From contig CM052358.1 in the NCBI GenBank assembly GCA_028551475.1, positions 12,631,938 to 12,695,937 on the forward strand: a DNA stretch of 64,000 bases. The letters run 5' to 3'. The number at the start of each line of letters is the position of its first letter. The first letter of the stretch is position 1. Below are positions 25,115-36,722 of this stretch, piece by piece. Below the pieces are notes generated by a model. That model was not told the origin of the DNA and did no database searches. It was given only the letters and a program-made list of their open reading frames with translations. Origin of the DNA: Casuarina equisetifolia (lineage: Eukaryota; Streptophyta; Magnoliopsida; Fagales; Casuarinaceae). Made by a program: the position numbers and the translations under genes.

Positions 25115-28100
25115 AGGGCAATATGAAAGAAAATGTGTTTCAAAAGTGGTATGAAAGAAAATTTCTTATCTTAAAACTTCTAAAGGATTGGGATTAATAG
25201 ACATTCACACTTGAAACATGATAGTAGTTAGAAAACACTTACAGTCTTTTGTGTACAATAACTCAAATTTCTTTTAAACTAGATGAATAATATCAAAAAA
25301 TTATAAGGGAAGAAGTGTTTTAAAAGTAAAGATGAAAGGATTACTAGCTTAAAGTTAGAGAAACATTTTATAAGTAAGAAATAAACTCTCACAACCAATG
25401 ATGAGGTTAAAATACAATATTGCCAAAAGCTATGTGGTACTAAGAGAGAATAAAAAATAAATTGCATGGACAAGACTAATGTGGAAAGGAGGAGTATCAA
25501 GGTACAATTTTATTTGTTAGATCATTTAGAAAGACAAGCTAACCATAATAGATCGAATGGCAGGATGGAACAACTTAGTGGACTTACAATGCAACATTTG
25601 CCAATAACAAGATGAATCATGGAAACATTTATTCTTTAATTATAGGTTCACAAATTATATTTGGAGGGTTATGCTAAGTATGAATGGATTATCTCAAAAA
25701 ATTGAAGAATAGAGAGTAAAAGTATATTAAATGATTAGAATTGTTAAGTATAAATTTTTTGTAGTGATTCTACTCAATATATTATTTAAAGCTACATTGT
25801 ATCACATTTAGAGGAAAAGAAATAAAGGAAGATTTAATGATAAAAGTTTAAATAATTTAATAATTATTACAAAAATTAAGGAGGAGGTAAGATGAATGAT
25901 TTTAGCTATCAAGGGAGTGAAGCCTATAAATTATTATAAGATTGTACAATTTATTGGGTCATGTGTAGTAAAAGTTGGCATAAAAGAAAACTCGTTATCC
26001 TAAAACTTCTAGAGGATTATGACTAATAGACATTCACACTTGGAATGAGATAGCAACTGGAAAACACTTGTGGTCTCTTATGTATAATAACTTAAATTCC
26101 TTTTTGGCTAGATGGATAGTATCAAAACAATTTCAAGGAAGAAGTTTTTTAAAAGTAAATATTAAATGATCACTAGCTTGGAGTTAGAGGAACATTTTAT
26201 AAGTAAGAAGTAAACTCTCACAACTAGTGATTGCATTAAAATACAATATTGCCAAAAGCTAAGAGAGATAGAAAAGAAATTGAATGAACAAAACTAGTAT
26301 GTAAAGGAGGAGTATCAAAGCATAATTTTATTTATTAGATCATTTTGAAAGACAAGCTAACTCTAGCAAATCAAATGTTGGTATAAAACAACTCAGTGGA
26401 CCTACAATGTAACCTTTGCCAATAACAAGAAGAATCATAGGAATATTTATTCTTTAATTATAGGTTCACAAATTATATTTGGATGGTTATGCTAAGTATG
26501 AATGGATTATCTGGAATAATTAAACAATGAAGAATAGAAAACATTGGATGATTAAGGGTGTTAAATATAAAAGTTTTGCAATAACCCTATTCAATATATC
26601 CTTTAAAGTTGTATTGTATTGCATTTAGAGTGAAATAAATAAAAGAAGATTCAATTGTAAAAGTATAGATAGTTTTACCATTATTACTAAAATCAAGGAG
26701 GTAAGATGCAAAATTTTAACTATGAAGGGAGTGAAGTCCATAAATTGTAATAAGTTTTTACAATTTATGAAGCAATGTGTAGCAAAAGCAACATGGAAGA
26801 AAATTTGTTATCTTAAAACTTATAGAGGATTAGGACTAAGACATTCACACTTGGAATAAGATAACAACTGGAAAACACTTATGGTCTCTTGTCTACAATA
26901 ACTCAAATTCCTTTTGGGCTAGATCGATAATATCAAAAAATTGTCAAGAAATAAGTGTTTTAAAAGTAAAACACTAGTTTGGAGTTGGAGGAATATTTTA
27001 CAAGTAAGAAATGAATTCTCACAACTAGTGACTAGATTAAAATACAATATTGTCAAAAGTTATGTAGTACTAAGAGAAAATAAAAAAGAAAATGAATGGA
27101 CAAGACCAGTATAGAAATGAGGAGTACTAAAGTGTAATTTTATTTATTAGATCATTTTACAAGACAAGTTAACTTTAGCAAATCAAATGGCGGTATGGTA
27201 AAAAGATTAAAGAAGTGAAGCCTATAAATTGTAATAAGTTTTTACAATTTATTGGGTGATGTGTAGCAAAAGTAGCATGAAAGAAAATTTGTTATTCTTA
27301 AACTTTTAAACAATTAGGACTAATAGACATTCACACTTGAAATAAGACAACAACTGGAAAACACTTATGGTCTCTTATGTACAATAACTTAAATTCTTTT
27401 TTGGCTAGATAGATAATATCAAAAAAGTTATAAGGAAATAAGTATTTTAAAAGTAAAGATGAAATGATCACTAGCTTGGATTTTGAGGAACATTTTATAA
27501 GTAAAAAATGAACTCTCACAACTAGTGACTAGGTTAAAATATAATATTATCAAAAATTATATAGTACTAAGAGAGAGTAGAGAAAAAATTGAATGGACAA
27601 AACTAGTATGGAAAGGAGGAATAACAAAACATAATTTTATATGTTAGATTATTTTGAAAGACAAGGCAACTCTAGTAGATCGAATGGTGGTATGGAACAA
27701 CTTAGTCGACTTACAATGCAACTTTTGCCAATAACAAGAAGAATCACAGGAATATTTATTCTTTAATTGTAGTTTATAAATTATATTTGAATGGTTATGT
27801 TAGATATGATGGATTATCTGAAAGAATTGAACAATGAAGAGTAAAAGTACATTAGATGATTAAGGTTGTTAAATGTAGAAGTTTTGTAGTGATCCCACTC
27901 AATATATCTTTGAAATTGCATTATATCATATTTAGAGTTAAATAAATAGAAGAAGATTCAATGGTAAAAGTCTAGACAATTTAACCATTATTGTTAAAAT
28001 TAAGGAGGTAAGATGCAAGATTTCAACTATTAAGGGAGTGAAACCCATAAATTGTAATAATTTTTTACAATTTATTAGGCAATGTGTAGCAAAAGTGGCA

Positions 28101-28646
28101 TGGAACAAAATTTATTATCCTAAAACTTCTAATGGATTTGGATTAATAAATATTCACACTTGGTATAAGATAGTAGCCAGGAAACACTTATGGTCACTTA
28201 TCTACAATAATTCAAATTCCTTTTGGGCTAGATGGATAATATCATAAAATTGTAAGGGAAGAAGTGTTTTAAAAGTAAAGATGAAAGGATCACTAGCTTG
28301 GAATTGGAGGAATATTTTACAACTAGTGACTAGGTTAAAATATAATATTGCCAAAAGCCATGTAGTACTAAGAGAGAGTAAAGAATAATATGAATGGATA
28401 AGATTAGTATGAAAAGGAGGAGTACCAAAGCATAGTTTTGTTTCTTAGATCATTTGAAATACAAGCTAACCATAGCATATCAAATGATAGTATGGAACAA
28501 CTTAGTGGGCCTACAGTGCAACCTTTGCCAATAACAAAAAGAATCACAAGAACATTTATTCTTTAATTATAAATTTACAAATTATATTTAAACAGTTATG
28601 TTAGGTATGAATGTATTATCTCGAAGAATTGAACAATGGAGAGTAG
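25115..28646 (+). mobile_element. Tandem array of five truncated LINE 3' segments
   Basis: Units start near 25115, 25949, 26762, 27246 and 28069, with spacing of about 834, 813, 484 and 823 bases. Each encodes, with many stops, the end of a plant LINE (non-LTR) polyprotein. First comes a CVAKVAWNKIYYPKT...GLINIHTW...LWSLIYNN...FWARWI stretch. Then comes the zinc-binding zf-RVT region, LVWKG..PKHSFICWIILKD and EESQEHLFF. Last comes YHIWREKNRRKFN. Units 1-4 end at GTAATAAGTTTTTACAA and jump directly back to ATTTATTGGGCAATGTG of the next unit, while the natural LINE 3' end continues with GAGCTTTGG. The third unit lacks about 340 internal bases. The fifth unit, at 28069, is the best preserved. 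None can encode a working protein. Confidence 0.85.
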
Positions 28647-28651
28647 AAGTA

Positions 28652-29982
28652 TGTTCAGTGAAATTTAAATACAAGTGAACATGTTGAACAAATAATATAA
28701 TGATAAGAAAAGTATTGTCCGACAAAGATTAGTGAATATTAAACTAATTAAGTGCTAGTGATGAATTAATCTTAAAATTGATAGCAAATCAAAATATTGT
28801 TAATGATGAATTAAAATATAAAATTTCTAAAATGAAAACTCAAGACTAATTAAAATTGAATCCAAGTAAGAAAAATCAAGATGAGAACCATGTTAGAGCT
28901 TTCGATTTCACCATAACTATTAGATATGAATTTTCATAGTTTATGCTTATAAGAATGATATTATCTATGTGATGGTGGAATTTCTTAATTTATTTACTAT
29001 CCTATGTCTAGGTATAGTAAACCTATTTAGTTCATTAATTCACTATATTTCTATATTTGAATTGAAACAAATCAAATACATTAGGATCTATGAATATTCC
29101 TGGTTTACAATAAATCTTTTAATCATTTTATCACCAAAAGCCACACAAATAATATGGTATATGTCTATCCTTATTTAATTTATGATTATATATTATAAGA
29201 AACAATTGCATATTATTACCTTTCAATCTCAAACATGCACATCAAATCATTCAAGTGGTGGCCAATCACTTAAAAGTATTAAACATAATAATATATAACT
29301 CACATAAATAAAATATCTTGCAAAGCATAAAAAATTATAAAATTTACATCATCATAGTTAGGCTACATCTTCACTCTAACAAAGGAAGTTTAGAACATAA
29401 TGAAATAACAAACCAAAACAATAGTAGAAATTAAGCAAAACATCTTAAATAGAAAAATAGGAAAGTTGTCACCAAATTGTCTTCTTTTTAAAAATTCTTT
29501 ATAGAATTCCTACAATTTAAGAATAATAAAAAGTAGAAGGAAGCTTTCACGGCTCTATTTCTCTTTCTCTTTCTTTTTTTTTTCTTCTCTTTTTCTCTTT
29601 TCTCTTTCCTGTGCGGCGTCCCTTTCACAATTCACATTCCTTTCTTTTTATCTCCTCTTGGGCCGCATGCCCTAGTCCTACCCAATTCATAATTCACTTT
29701 TTGGTCTTTGCTTTTATTTCCTTGCTTGTCTTTTTTTTGTCCTTTTCCTTTCTTCTTTTGGCTTTTTACATGTTGCCTTCTTGTAGCTTTTCTTCCTTTC
29801 CTTTTTTGTCCACGTGCCATATTGTAGCTTTCTTTTCCTTTTTTTTTTATACTTTTTTGGGATTTGCTGCATAAATAACACAAATTTACATAAATATATA
29901 AAAACTTAAATATTATCTTATAAAACTTGTATTATTTATATCCTAAAATAGTCAAAATAACTCTATAAAAATAGAGTTATCA
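28652..29982 (-). mobile_element. Solo LTR, copy 1 (inserted in LINE unit 5)
   Basis: A 1331-bp element bounded by TGTTCAGTG and GAGTTATCA, flanked by the 5-bp target duplication AAGTA (28647-28651 and 29983-29987). The LINE sequence is continuous once the element and one AAGTA are removed. There is no internal coding region, so I call it a solo LTR. It belongs to a family with three further copies in this window. Strand is given relative to copy 4, whose TGATAACTC end I take as the LTR start by resemblance to other plant LTRs; this is inference. The CT-rich stretch at 29550-29860 is part of it. Confidence 0.85.
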
Positions 29983-29987
29983 AAGTA

Positions 29988-30330
29988 TATTGGATGATTA
30001 AGGTTGTTAAATATAAAAGTTTTGCAATGATCTTATTCAGTATATCCTTTAAAGTTGCATTATATCACATTTGGAGGGAAAATAATAGAAGAAAATTCAA
30101 TGGTAAATGTCTAGACAATTTGACCATTATTATTAAAATCAAGAGGATAAGATGCAAGATGCAAGATTTCAACAATTAGGAGAGTGAAGCCTATAAATTA
30201 GAATAAGTTTTTACAAGAGCTTTGGAATTTTCCAAATGTAGTTTTTAAATTTAATTGAGGATATTGTATCTAAACAATTTGTATTTTTTGGATAATATAC
30301 AATAATTAACCTTTCATTAATATAAATCAA
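29988..30330 (+). mobile_element. Remainder of LINE unit 5 with natural 3' end
   Basis: LINE sequence resumes at TATTGGATGATTAAGG, includes YHIWRENNRRKFNGK in a 61-codon open frame from 29994, and runs past GTTTTTACAAGAGCTTTGG to the end core TTAACCTTTCATTAATATAA. Unlike array units 1-4, this copy keeps the original 3' terminus. Confidence 0.8.
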
Positions 30331-30813
30331 TAGTGAAAGAGGAGGAAAAAATTCAAGGACTTTTTGAAAGGATGTCACTAGTAAACATGACTTATATATT
30401 TAAGTTACTTTATCATTTTTTTATTAGTTTATCTTAAATTGTAAATCCATGTGGTTAGGTCCAGTTACATTTTACCTCATTTTAAAAGTTAGAGTAGACC
30501 TCCAATAAGTTTTCAGTTAATTTGATATATTCAATTAAAAAATGCAGTGCTATCTTTCTTCTGACAATCTTGCAATGCATAACTTTTTTTTTCTTCCTTG
30601 GCATGTGCAAGTTTGTGAACCAAGTTAATAAGTGAAGTTCCAACTTTCACATACTTAAATGCTCTAATCTAGCCCCTTAAGTTGTTTTTAACAAATTTTA
30701 AGTTTTAATTTCCTCTTTATAAAAAATTAAGGCTTTGTCATGATGATTTTCTATATAACAAGGCATTTGACTAATAGGTCCTTGTGAACATTTATATGCT
30801 TTTATGAAAAACT
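30331..30813. other. AT-rich spacer, nothing recognised
   Basis: This lies between the LINE 3' end and the left copia LTR. No gene or repeat could be identified. Confidence 0.5.
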
Positions 30814-31065
30814 TTGAAACAATAAAGGTAAGGTAAAATATTTGACTAATATTGCATTAATGAAGATTAAACGTAATATTGTTACAAGGGAAAACCAAAG
30901 ATCTATCACCTAACTTATTTTACAAGAAGTAGGCAAGCGAGTCATATATAGATACATAATACAATTTGTATGGTTACTAACAACCAACTTGAAAAAGATA
31001 TGATTATCTTCTAGATAAGATAACCATTGGATAAGATATGTTCAGTTTTGTTATCATCATCAACA
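30814..31065 (-). repeat. Left (3') LTR of the copia element
   Basis: Preceded in the coding direction by the purine tract AAGCTTAAAGGGGAA, then TGTTGATGATGATAAC. It shares the TATTTGACTAATATTGCATT and ATAAGATATGATTATCT cores with the right LTR. The outer boundary at 30814 is approximate. Confidence 0.7.
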
Positions 31066-32689
31066 TTCCCCTTTAAGCTTAGACTTGATAAATTTCTAAA
31101 ATATCGAGCTTACCAAGAAGGTGATGAAGGTAATTTGTTTCCAATGCCTTGGTCAAGATATTTACAGGTTGATCATTACTTCTAACATGGTAGGAGATGT
31201 TGATGTGTTTAGCATGTTAATGAATGACCGAATTTTTTGCTAACTTTTGTGCTTCTTCATTGTCATAAGGATAAAGTACCAATAAAGGCACATTAACTTG
31301 CATATTCTTTAGCAAATTAACTAGCCATACAATCTTACATTTGGTGATCACCATCACTCAATACTTTACTTCGGTAGAAGAAATAATGACTATTGTTATC
31401 TTTAGCTTTTCCAAAAGATTAATGAATTACCAAGGATGAGACAAAAACTAGTTGTGGAGTGTCAAGTCATGAGTCACTTTGCATAACTAGCATCATAATA
31501 AGCCTTTAAAAGATATTCATTATTAGATGGAAAAAACAAAGCAAGTCTAATTAACCCTTTTAAGTATCCAACTATCCAAATAATAGCATCCTAGTGAGAT
31601 CTTTTTAATGCATGTGTAAATTGACTTAGCAAATGTACTAAAAAATAAAATAAAATTAGGTATTGTCATATTAAGTTAATTCAACTTTCCAATTAACTAT
31701 TGATAGCTTAGAATATCTTTAAGTAATAGATCTTCACACTTGCTTATCATATTTAGGACTAGTATAAAGTATATTAGTCTCCATAGGATTATTTATAGGC
31801 TTGGCCTTTGAAAGTCCCATATTAGAAACTAACTATGATATGTATTTTCTTTTACTAGGACGCATCCTTCTATTATTATAAAGGATCTCAATCCTAAGAA
31901 AATACTTAGAATTTCTTAAATCTTTAATGTGGAATGTGGAATACAAATAAGATCATAGATTATTAATTCCCATTCTATCATCACTAGTAATCAAGATATC
32001 ATCAATATAAATGAGTATCATAAATATGTGACCATCTTGAACCCTGGTAAATAAAGAATAATCATAAAGGGACTAAACATATCTAGTGGTAACCAATGCC
32101 TTAGTAAATTTTTTGTTCCATTGCCTTAATGCTTGTTTTAGCCCATATAATGATTTCCTTAATATGTATACCTTGATTTCCCCCCTCAAATGAACTATCT
32201 TCAATGGTCTTATGTATATCTCCTTTTCTAAATCTCCCTACAAGAAGGCATTATGGACATCCACATGATAAATAGTCCATACATGTTGTGATGCAATAGA
32301 TAATGAATGCATTCTAAATAGTCACTAATTTCACTATAGGTTAAAATGTCTCATGATAATTTATACATTCCTTTTGATTTTATCATTTGGCTTGTAATCA
32401 AGCCTTATACTGTTAAATGTTATGATTTGCATGATACCTAATCTTATACATCTATTTACATCTAATGGCTTTTCACCTAGATGATAAATCAACTAATTCC
32501 ATGTACCATTTGATTTTAATGTTTTCATTTTCTATTCCATGGCATCTTTCTATTAAGGATATTTAAATGGGTTGTGGTAAAAGGTAGGCTTAATGTCTAG
32601 AAAGGTAGATGCTAGTGTTGAAGGGGAATAGGAAAATGATTACCAGAAACATAATTAGAAATGAAATACTGTATGAAAGTATTGTTTGG

Positions 32690-35500
32690 AAATGTATCAT
32701 TGTTACAAATGTAATCGTAGGTCTAGATGAGTGGCTTGGTATCTTTGGTGGATTGTCTAGAGTGCACATGATCAAGTGTTAGAGTAGGATTAGATGTTGG
32801 TAATAGACTAAAAGAAGCTATGCATTCACCAACTTTATCACAAAAGAACTCTGGTGTAAAGGGAAAAAGAGGATATGGTATTGGTGAAGGCACATCTATC
32901 AAGATGGTATATGGTATTTGAGAAATACTTATGTTTAAAGAATGAGAAGTAAGAATTTGTGATGAAGGTAAGCCAGTAGTTGATTTGATAACTTAAGGTG
33001 TAGGCTCCTCGTCCACAAATGTTATCATGGGATATCTTCAAAAGAATGTGACACAAGCTTTATATGTGAAAAAGAAAAAAAAAATATTTTCATGAAGATG
33101 TACATCCATATTGACAAAAAAACTTTTGTCTTTCAATATCACATAGCTTGTATCTTTTTTTTTTTTTCATAAGGATACCCTATAAAAATACTAGGAATAG
33201 CTTAAGAAGCAAGTCTGTCTTTGTGTTCTACTAACATGGCATAACAAAGATAACCAAAGACTTTAAGGTATAAAAGATTATGAGTCTTTCCATTAATTCT
33301 CTCATTAGGAGTTTGACCATGCAAAACAAAAGATGGTACTATGTTTATAGTGTGTGCAATAGTAAGTATACATTCTCCATAAAATCGTGTAGGCATTTTA
33401 CTATGAAATTTCAATGCCCTTTTGACTTCTTAGACGTGAGTGTTTACGTTTAACAGTTCCATTTTGTATACAAAAGCTTTCATGTATAATATCTTGTGAT
33501 GAAAAAAAAAAATTCACATGCAACATTGAAAAAATCTAATGCATTATTTGGTCCAATGTGTTTGACCTCAATGCCAAACTATTTTTTAGTTATACTAAAA
33601 AATCCTTTTAAATTTAGCATAATCCCGATCTTGACTTTCATGAGAAACATCCAAGTTTCTTATGAATAATCATTAGATCTAGTCAAGAAGGATCTTGAGT
33701 CATCATGATTCAGGGTGTTATGTAGTCCCCAAATATTCACATGGATTATATTAAATAATCCTTTTACAAATTCTCTATGTGTGGAAAAGGATCATGAGTT
33801 TGTTTCATGGTTGGAGAAATGGAATAATCCAAGTTATGTGATGGAAAATGCTTGAAATTATTCAAATATTTAAATTTAGACATTGGAATATGTCCTAAAT
33901 GTGAATACCATAATTTGAAATCAAAGTAATTTTATTTAGCTTTCAAAGATAAGGCCGATAGCACCAAAAAGTTTTTGGTTATCAAATAAATGATGGACAT
34001 GTGCTAGTTTATCTTGATGCAATGCTTTGAAACTTAGTAAACAATTTCAGCTACATACGTCAAAACAAAGTTTTGGTACAATTTGTTTTTCTTAATAGTT
34101 GAGAAGAAACAATCCCTTAGTTGAACATTAGGATGGTTAACTGTGTGCATTATTTGAAGTTTTATATTCTTATATCTTTTATCCTGGAACGCCTTCTTTA
34201 TTGCAATTGCTTCACTTATTTCCAAGCACTTGGCCTACAATAGTTAATATCAAAGAGTTAATAGATACATCATTATGAATGAGGATACAAAGTGAACACA
34301 TGCATAATTAACTAAAACATCAATAGTGTCTGAAAATGTTGTTTAGAGATGTAACATTGTTACAAATGTAATCTTGGTCTCTTTGGTAAATCATCTAAGA
34401 GGTGCATGACTAGGTATTAGAGTATGATTAGGTGTTGGTGATGAACTAGAAAAAGCTATGCATTCATCAACTTTATCACAAGAGAACTCTAGTGCAAAGG
34501 CTGAATTAAGACCTAGTATTGGCTTTGCATTTCTATCAAAAAGGTATCTTAGAAAGACTCATGTTTGGAGACTAGGGAGTAGGAATCTATGACCGAGGTA
34601 GGTTAGTGGTTGATTTGATAACTTATGATATATGCTCCTCATCTATAAATGTCACTATAAGGATATCTTTAGAAGAATGTGACACAATTTCTATATGCGA
34701 AAGAGGAAAAATATTTTTATGAAAATGCACATCTCTATTGACAAAGAACCTGTCTCTCGATATTATATAGCTTTTATGTCTTTTGTTTATAAGGATATCC
34801 ATAAAAGTATTAGAAATAGCTTAAGAAAAAAATTTGTCTATATGCCATACAAAAACTACCAAAGACTTTAGGCATAGAGATTAAGAGCCTTTTTATTAAT
34901 TTTTTCATAAAGGGTTTGACTATGTAGAATAGAATATGGTATTTTACTTAAAATATGTGTAGTAGTAAGTATACATTTTCCCCAACATCGTGTAGGCATT
35001 TTACTCTAAAATTTTAATGCCTTTATGACATCTAAGATGTGATAGTGTTTTGTTTAATAATGATATTTTGTTGAAAAGTATATATACTAAAGCTCTTACG
35101 CATAATACCATATAAATAAAAGTTTTTTCTCATGCAACATTAAAAAAAATGACATATTATCTAATCTAATGTGTTTGACCTTAGTGTCAAATTGATTTTT
35201 TAGTCAAGTTGAAAAATCTTTCTAACTACAACATAGTTTTAGTCTTGACTTTCATAAGAAATGTCCAAAATCCTCTTTAAGTGACCATTGACTATGGTTA
35301 AGAAGCATCTTAAGCCATCATGATTCAAGCCGTTACATGGTCTATAAATATCTACATGAATTATATCAAATAATCCTTTTGTAGATTCATTGCATGTGGA
35401 CAAATAAAACAATCAAAGTCATGTGATACAAAATACTTAAAATCATTCAAAGATTTAAATTTAGACACTAGATTATGTCCTAAACGTGAATGCCCTAGGT
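32690..35500 (-). repeat. Tandem duplication of the integrase region inside the copia element
   Basis: The stretches at about 32690-33930 and 34340-35500 align with an offset of 1580-1660 bases. Shared cores include GCTATGCATTCA, CAACTTTATCACAA, AATGTGTTTGACC and ATTTAAATTTAGACA. Copy A still keeps 70 readable integrase codons; copy B is more decayed. Confidence 0.75.
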
Positions 35501-35992
35501 TTTGAAATGAAAAAAATATAGTCCATCTCTCATTCTTTGTATCCCTATGACCTCACCGTTTGAGAGGTCTAGGAACACGTACATGCATATCAACAAAAAA
35601 TCAACTTTTGCGTAACCACTCTGGACTTGAGAGAAGAATCAACTTTTGCTTAACAAATAAAAGTCTGCTAGTCGTCGGTTGGTCCGGATCACCAAAGAAC
35701 TCGGATTTTGCTTTTGCGTTTATGAACAAAAAAGGATAAAAAAAGGCTCTATTTCTGTGAATAAAAACGAAGTGAACTTATGAAATCCAATTATAACAAT
35801 TGGAGTTCCGGAGTATATGATTGATAGGCAAAATAAATAATTAAATGGACCTTTACGGACGCCTACAAATCGCCTGATGAAATGCCGGAGTGAGAATCAA
35901 CCAATTGAAAAGTATCAGACAATGTGCGGAAGCAAATAAAGCCAAATTCATTCATATTAGAGATGAATTAAGATCAAACCAGGCTCGGTTAC

Positions 35993-36264
35993 TGTGAAAG
36001 GTAATGCAAAATATTTGACTAATATTGCATTGATAAGGATTAAAGCCAATGTTGTTACAAAGGAAGGAGCTAGCGAGTCACATACAAACAAAATACAATA
36101 TGTGCAGTTACTAATAACCAATTTGGATAAGATGAGATTATTTAACTTAGATAAGATATGATTATCTACCAAATAAGATATGATTATTTACCAGAAAATA
36201 TATGATTATCTTCCAGATAAGAAAACAATTGGATAAAATACATTCAGTTTTGCTATCATCCTTA
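35993..36264 (-). repeat. Right (5') LTR of the copia element
   Basis: A direct repeat of the left LTR with moderate divergence and an extra stretch of ATAAGATATGATTAT repeats. The outer end is approximate because the terminal bases have diverged. Confidence 0.65.
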
Positions 36265-36722
36265 GGGTTTTCTAACCAAATAAGGGTAACGATTTGTTAT
36301 GTTAATGTGTATTTGTTAAGACATTTGCCAGCAATTAAGGAAACAAATGTTTTGCGACATGACCATACCACTTGGATTAACATCCACGTTGCATATGCAA
36401 CGTGAATCAACTTATTTCATACAAAATTTTCCACCACATCTAAGTGACTAAATGACTTTCATTTTGACCGTGTTTTTTGAGTTACATGATAACAACTCTT
36501 TACACTTCAGGGAGCAAATTTAAACGTCGCAAGTTGGTCCATGACTAAACTGCTTGCATTCTTTTTGCAGTTTACGGAAATAAAAGAATAGCTTTAAACA
36601 CTTATAAAAATTGAATAATTGAACCTTTATCTCATATATAACTGGTAAGAGCTACGGGAAGTGCACAGCTAAACGGAGGCTTCCAGATGCAAATAAATTA
36701 AGGGATATTTTTTAAATTATTG
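36265..36722. other. Spacer and 3' flank of the TMEM131-like gene
   Basis: No element or gene was identified. The part next to 36722 should hold the 3' UTR of the minus-strand gene. Confidence 0.5.

Larger units (their letters stand above)
30814..36264 (-). mobile_element. Decayed Ty1/copia retrotransposon
   Basis: The coding direction is minus. From right to left: right LTR (about 35993-36264), leader, a decayed integrase-region copy (about 35500-34340), a second integrase-region copy (about 33930-32690), reverse transcriptase, RNase H, polypurine tract and left LTR (30814-31065). Integrase copy A has an intact stretch at 33202-33414 with KMPTRFYGECILTIAH and VLHGQTPNERI. The reverse transcriptase active site YIDD is at 31998-32009. 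RNase H-like LKAYYDASYA lies at about 31490-31530. Every part carries stops and frameshifts. The order integrase before reverse transcriptase identifies copia. The expected methionine-tRNA primer site is not recognisable beside the right LTR. Confidence 0.8.

Noticed and set aside
29632-29883. Frames of about 85 codons on both strands
   Set aside because: Produced by the CT-rich low-complexity stretch inside solo LTR copy 1.
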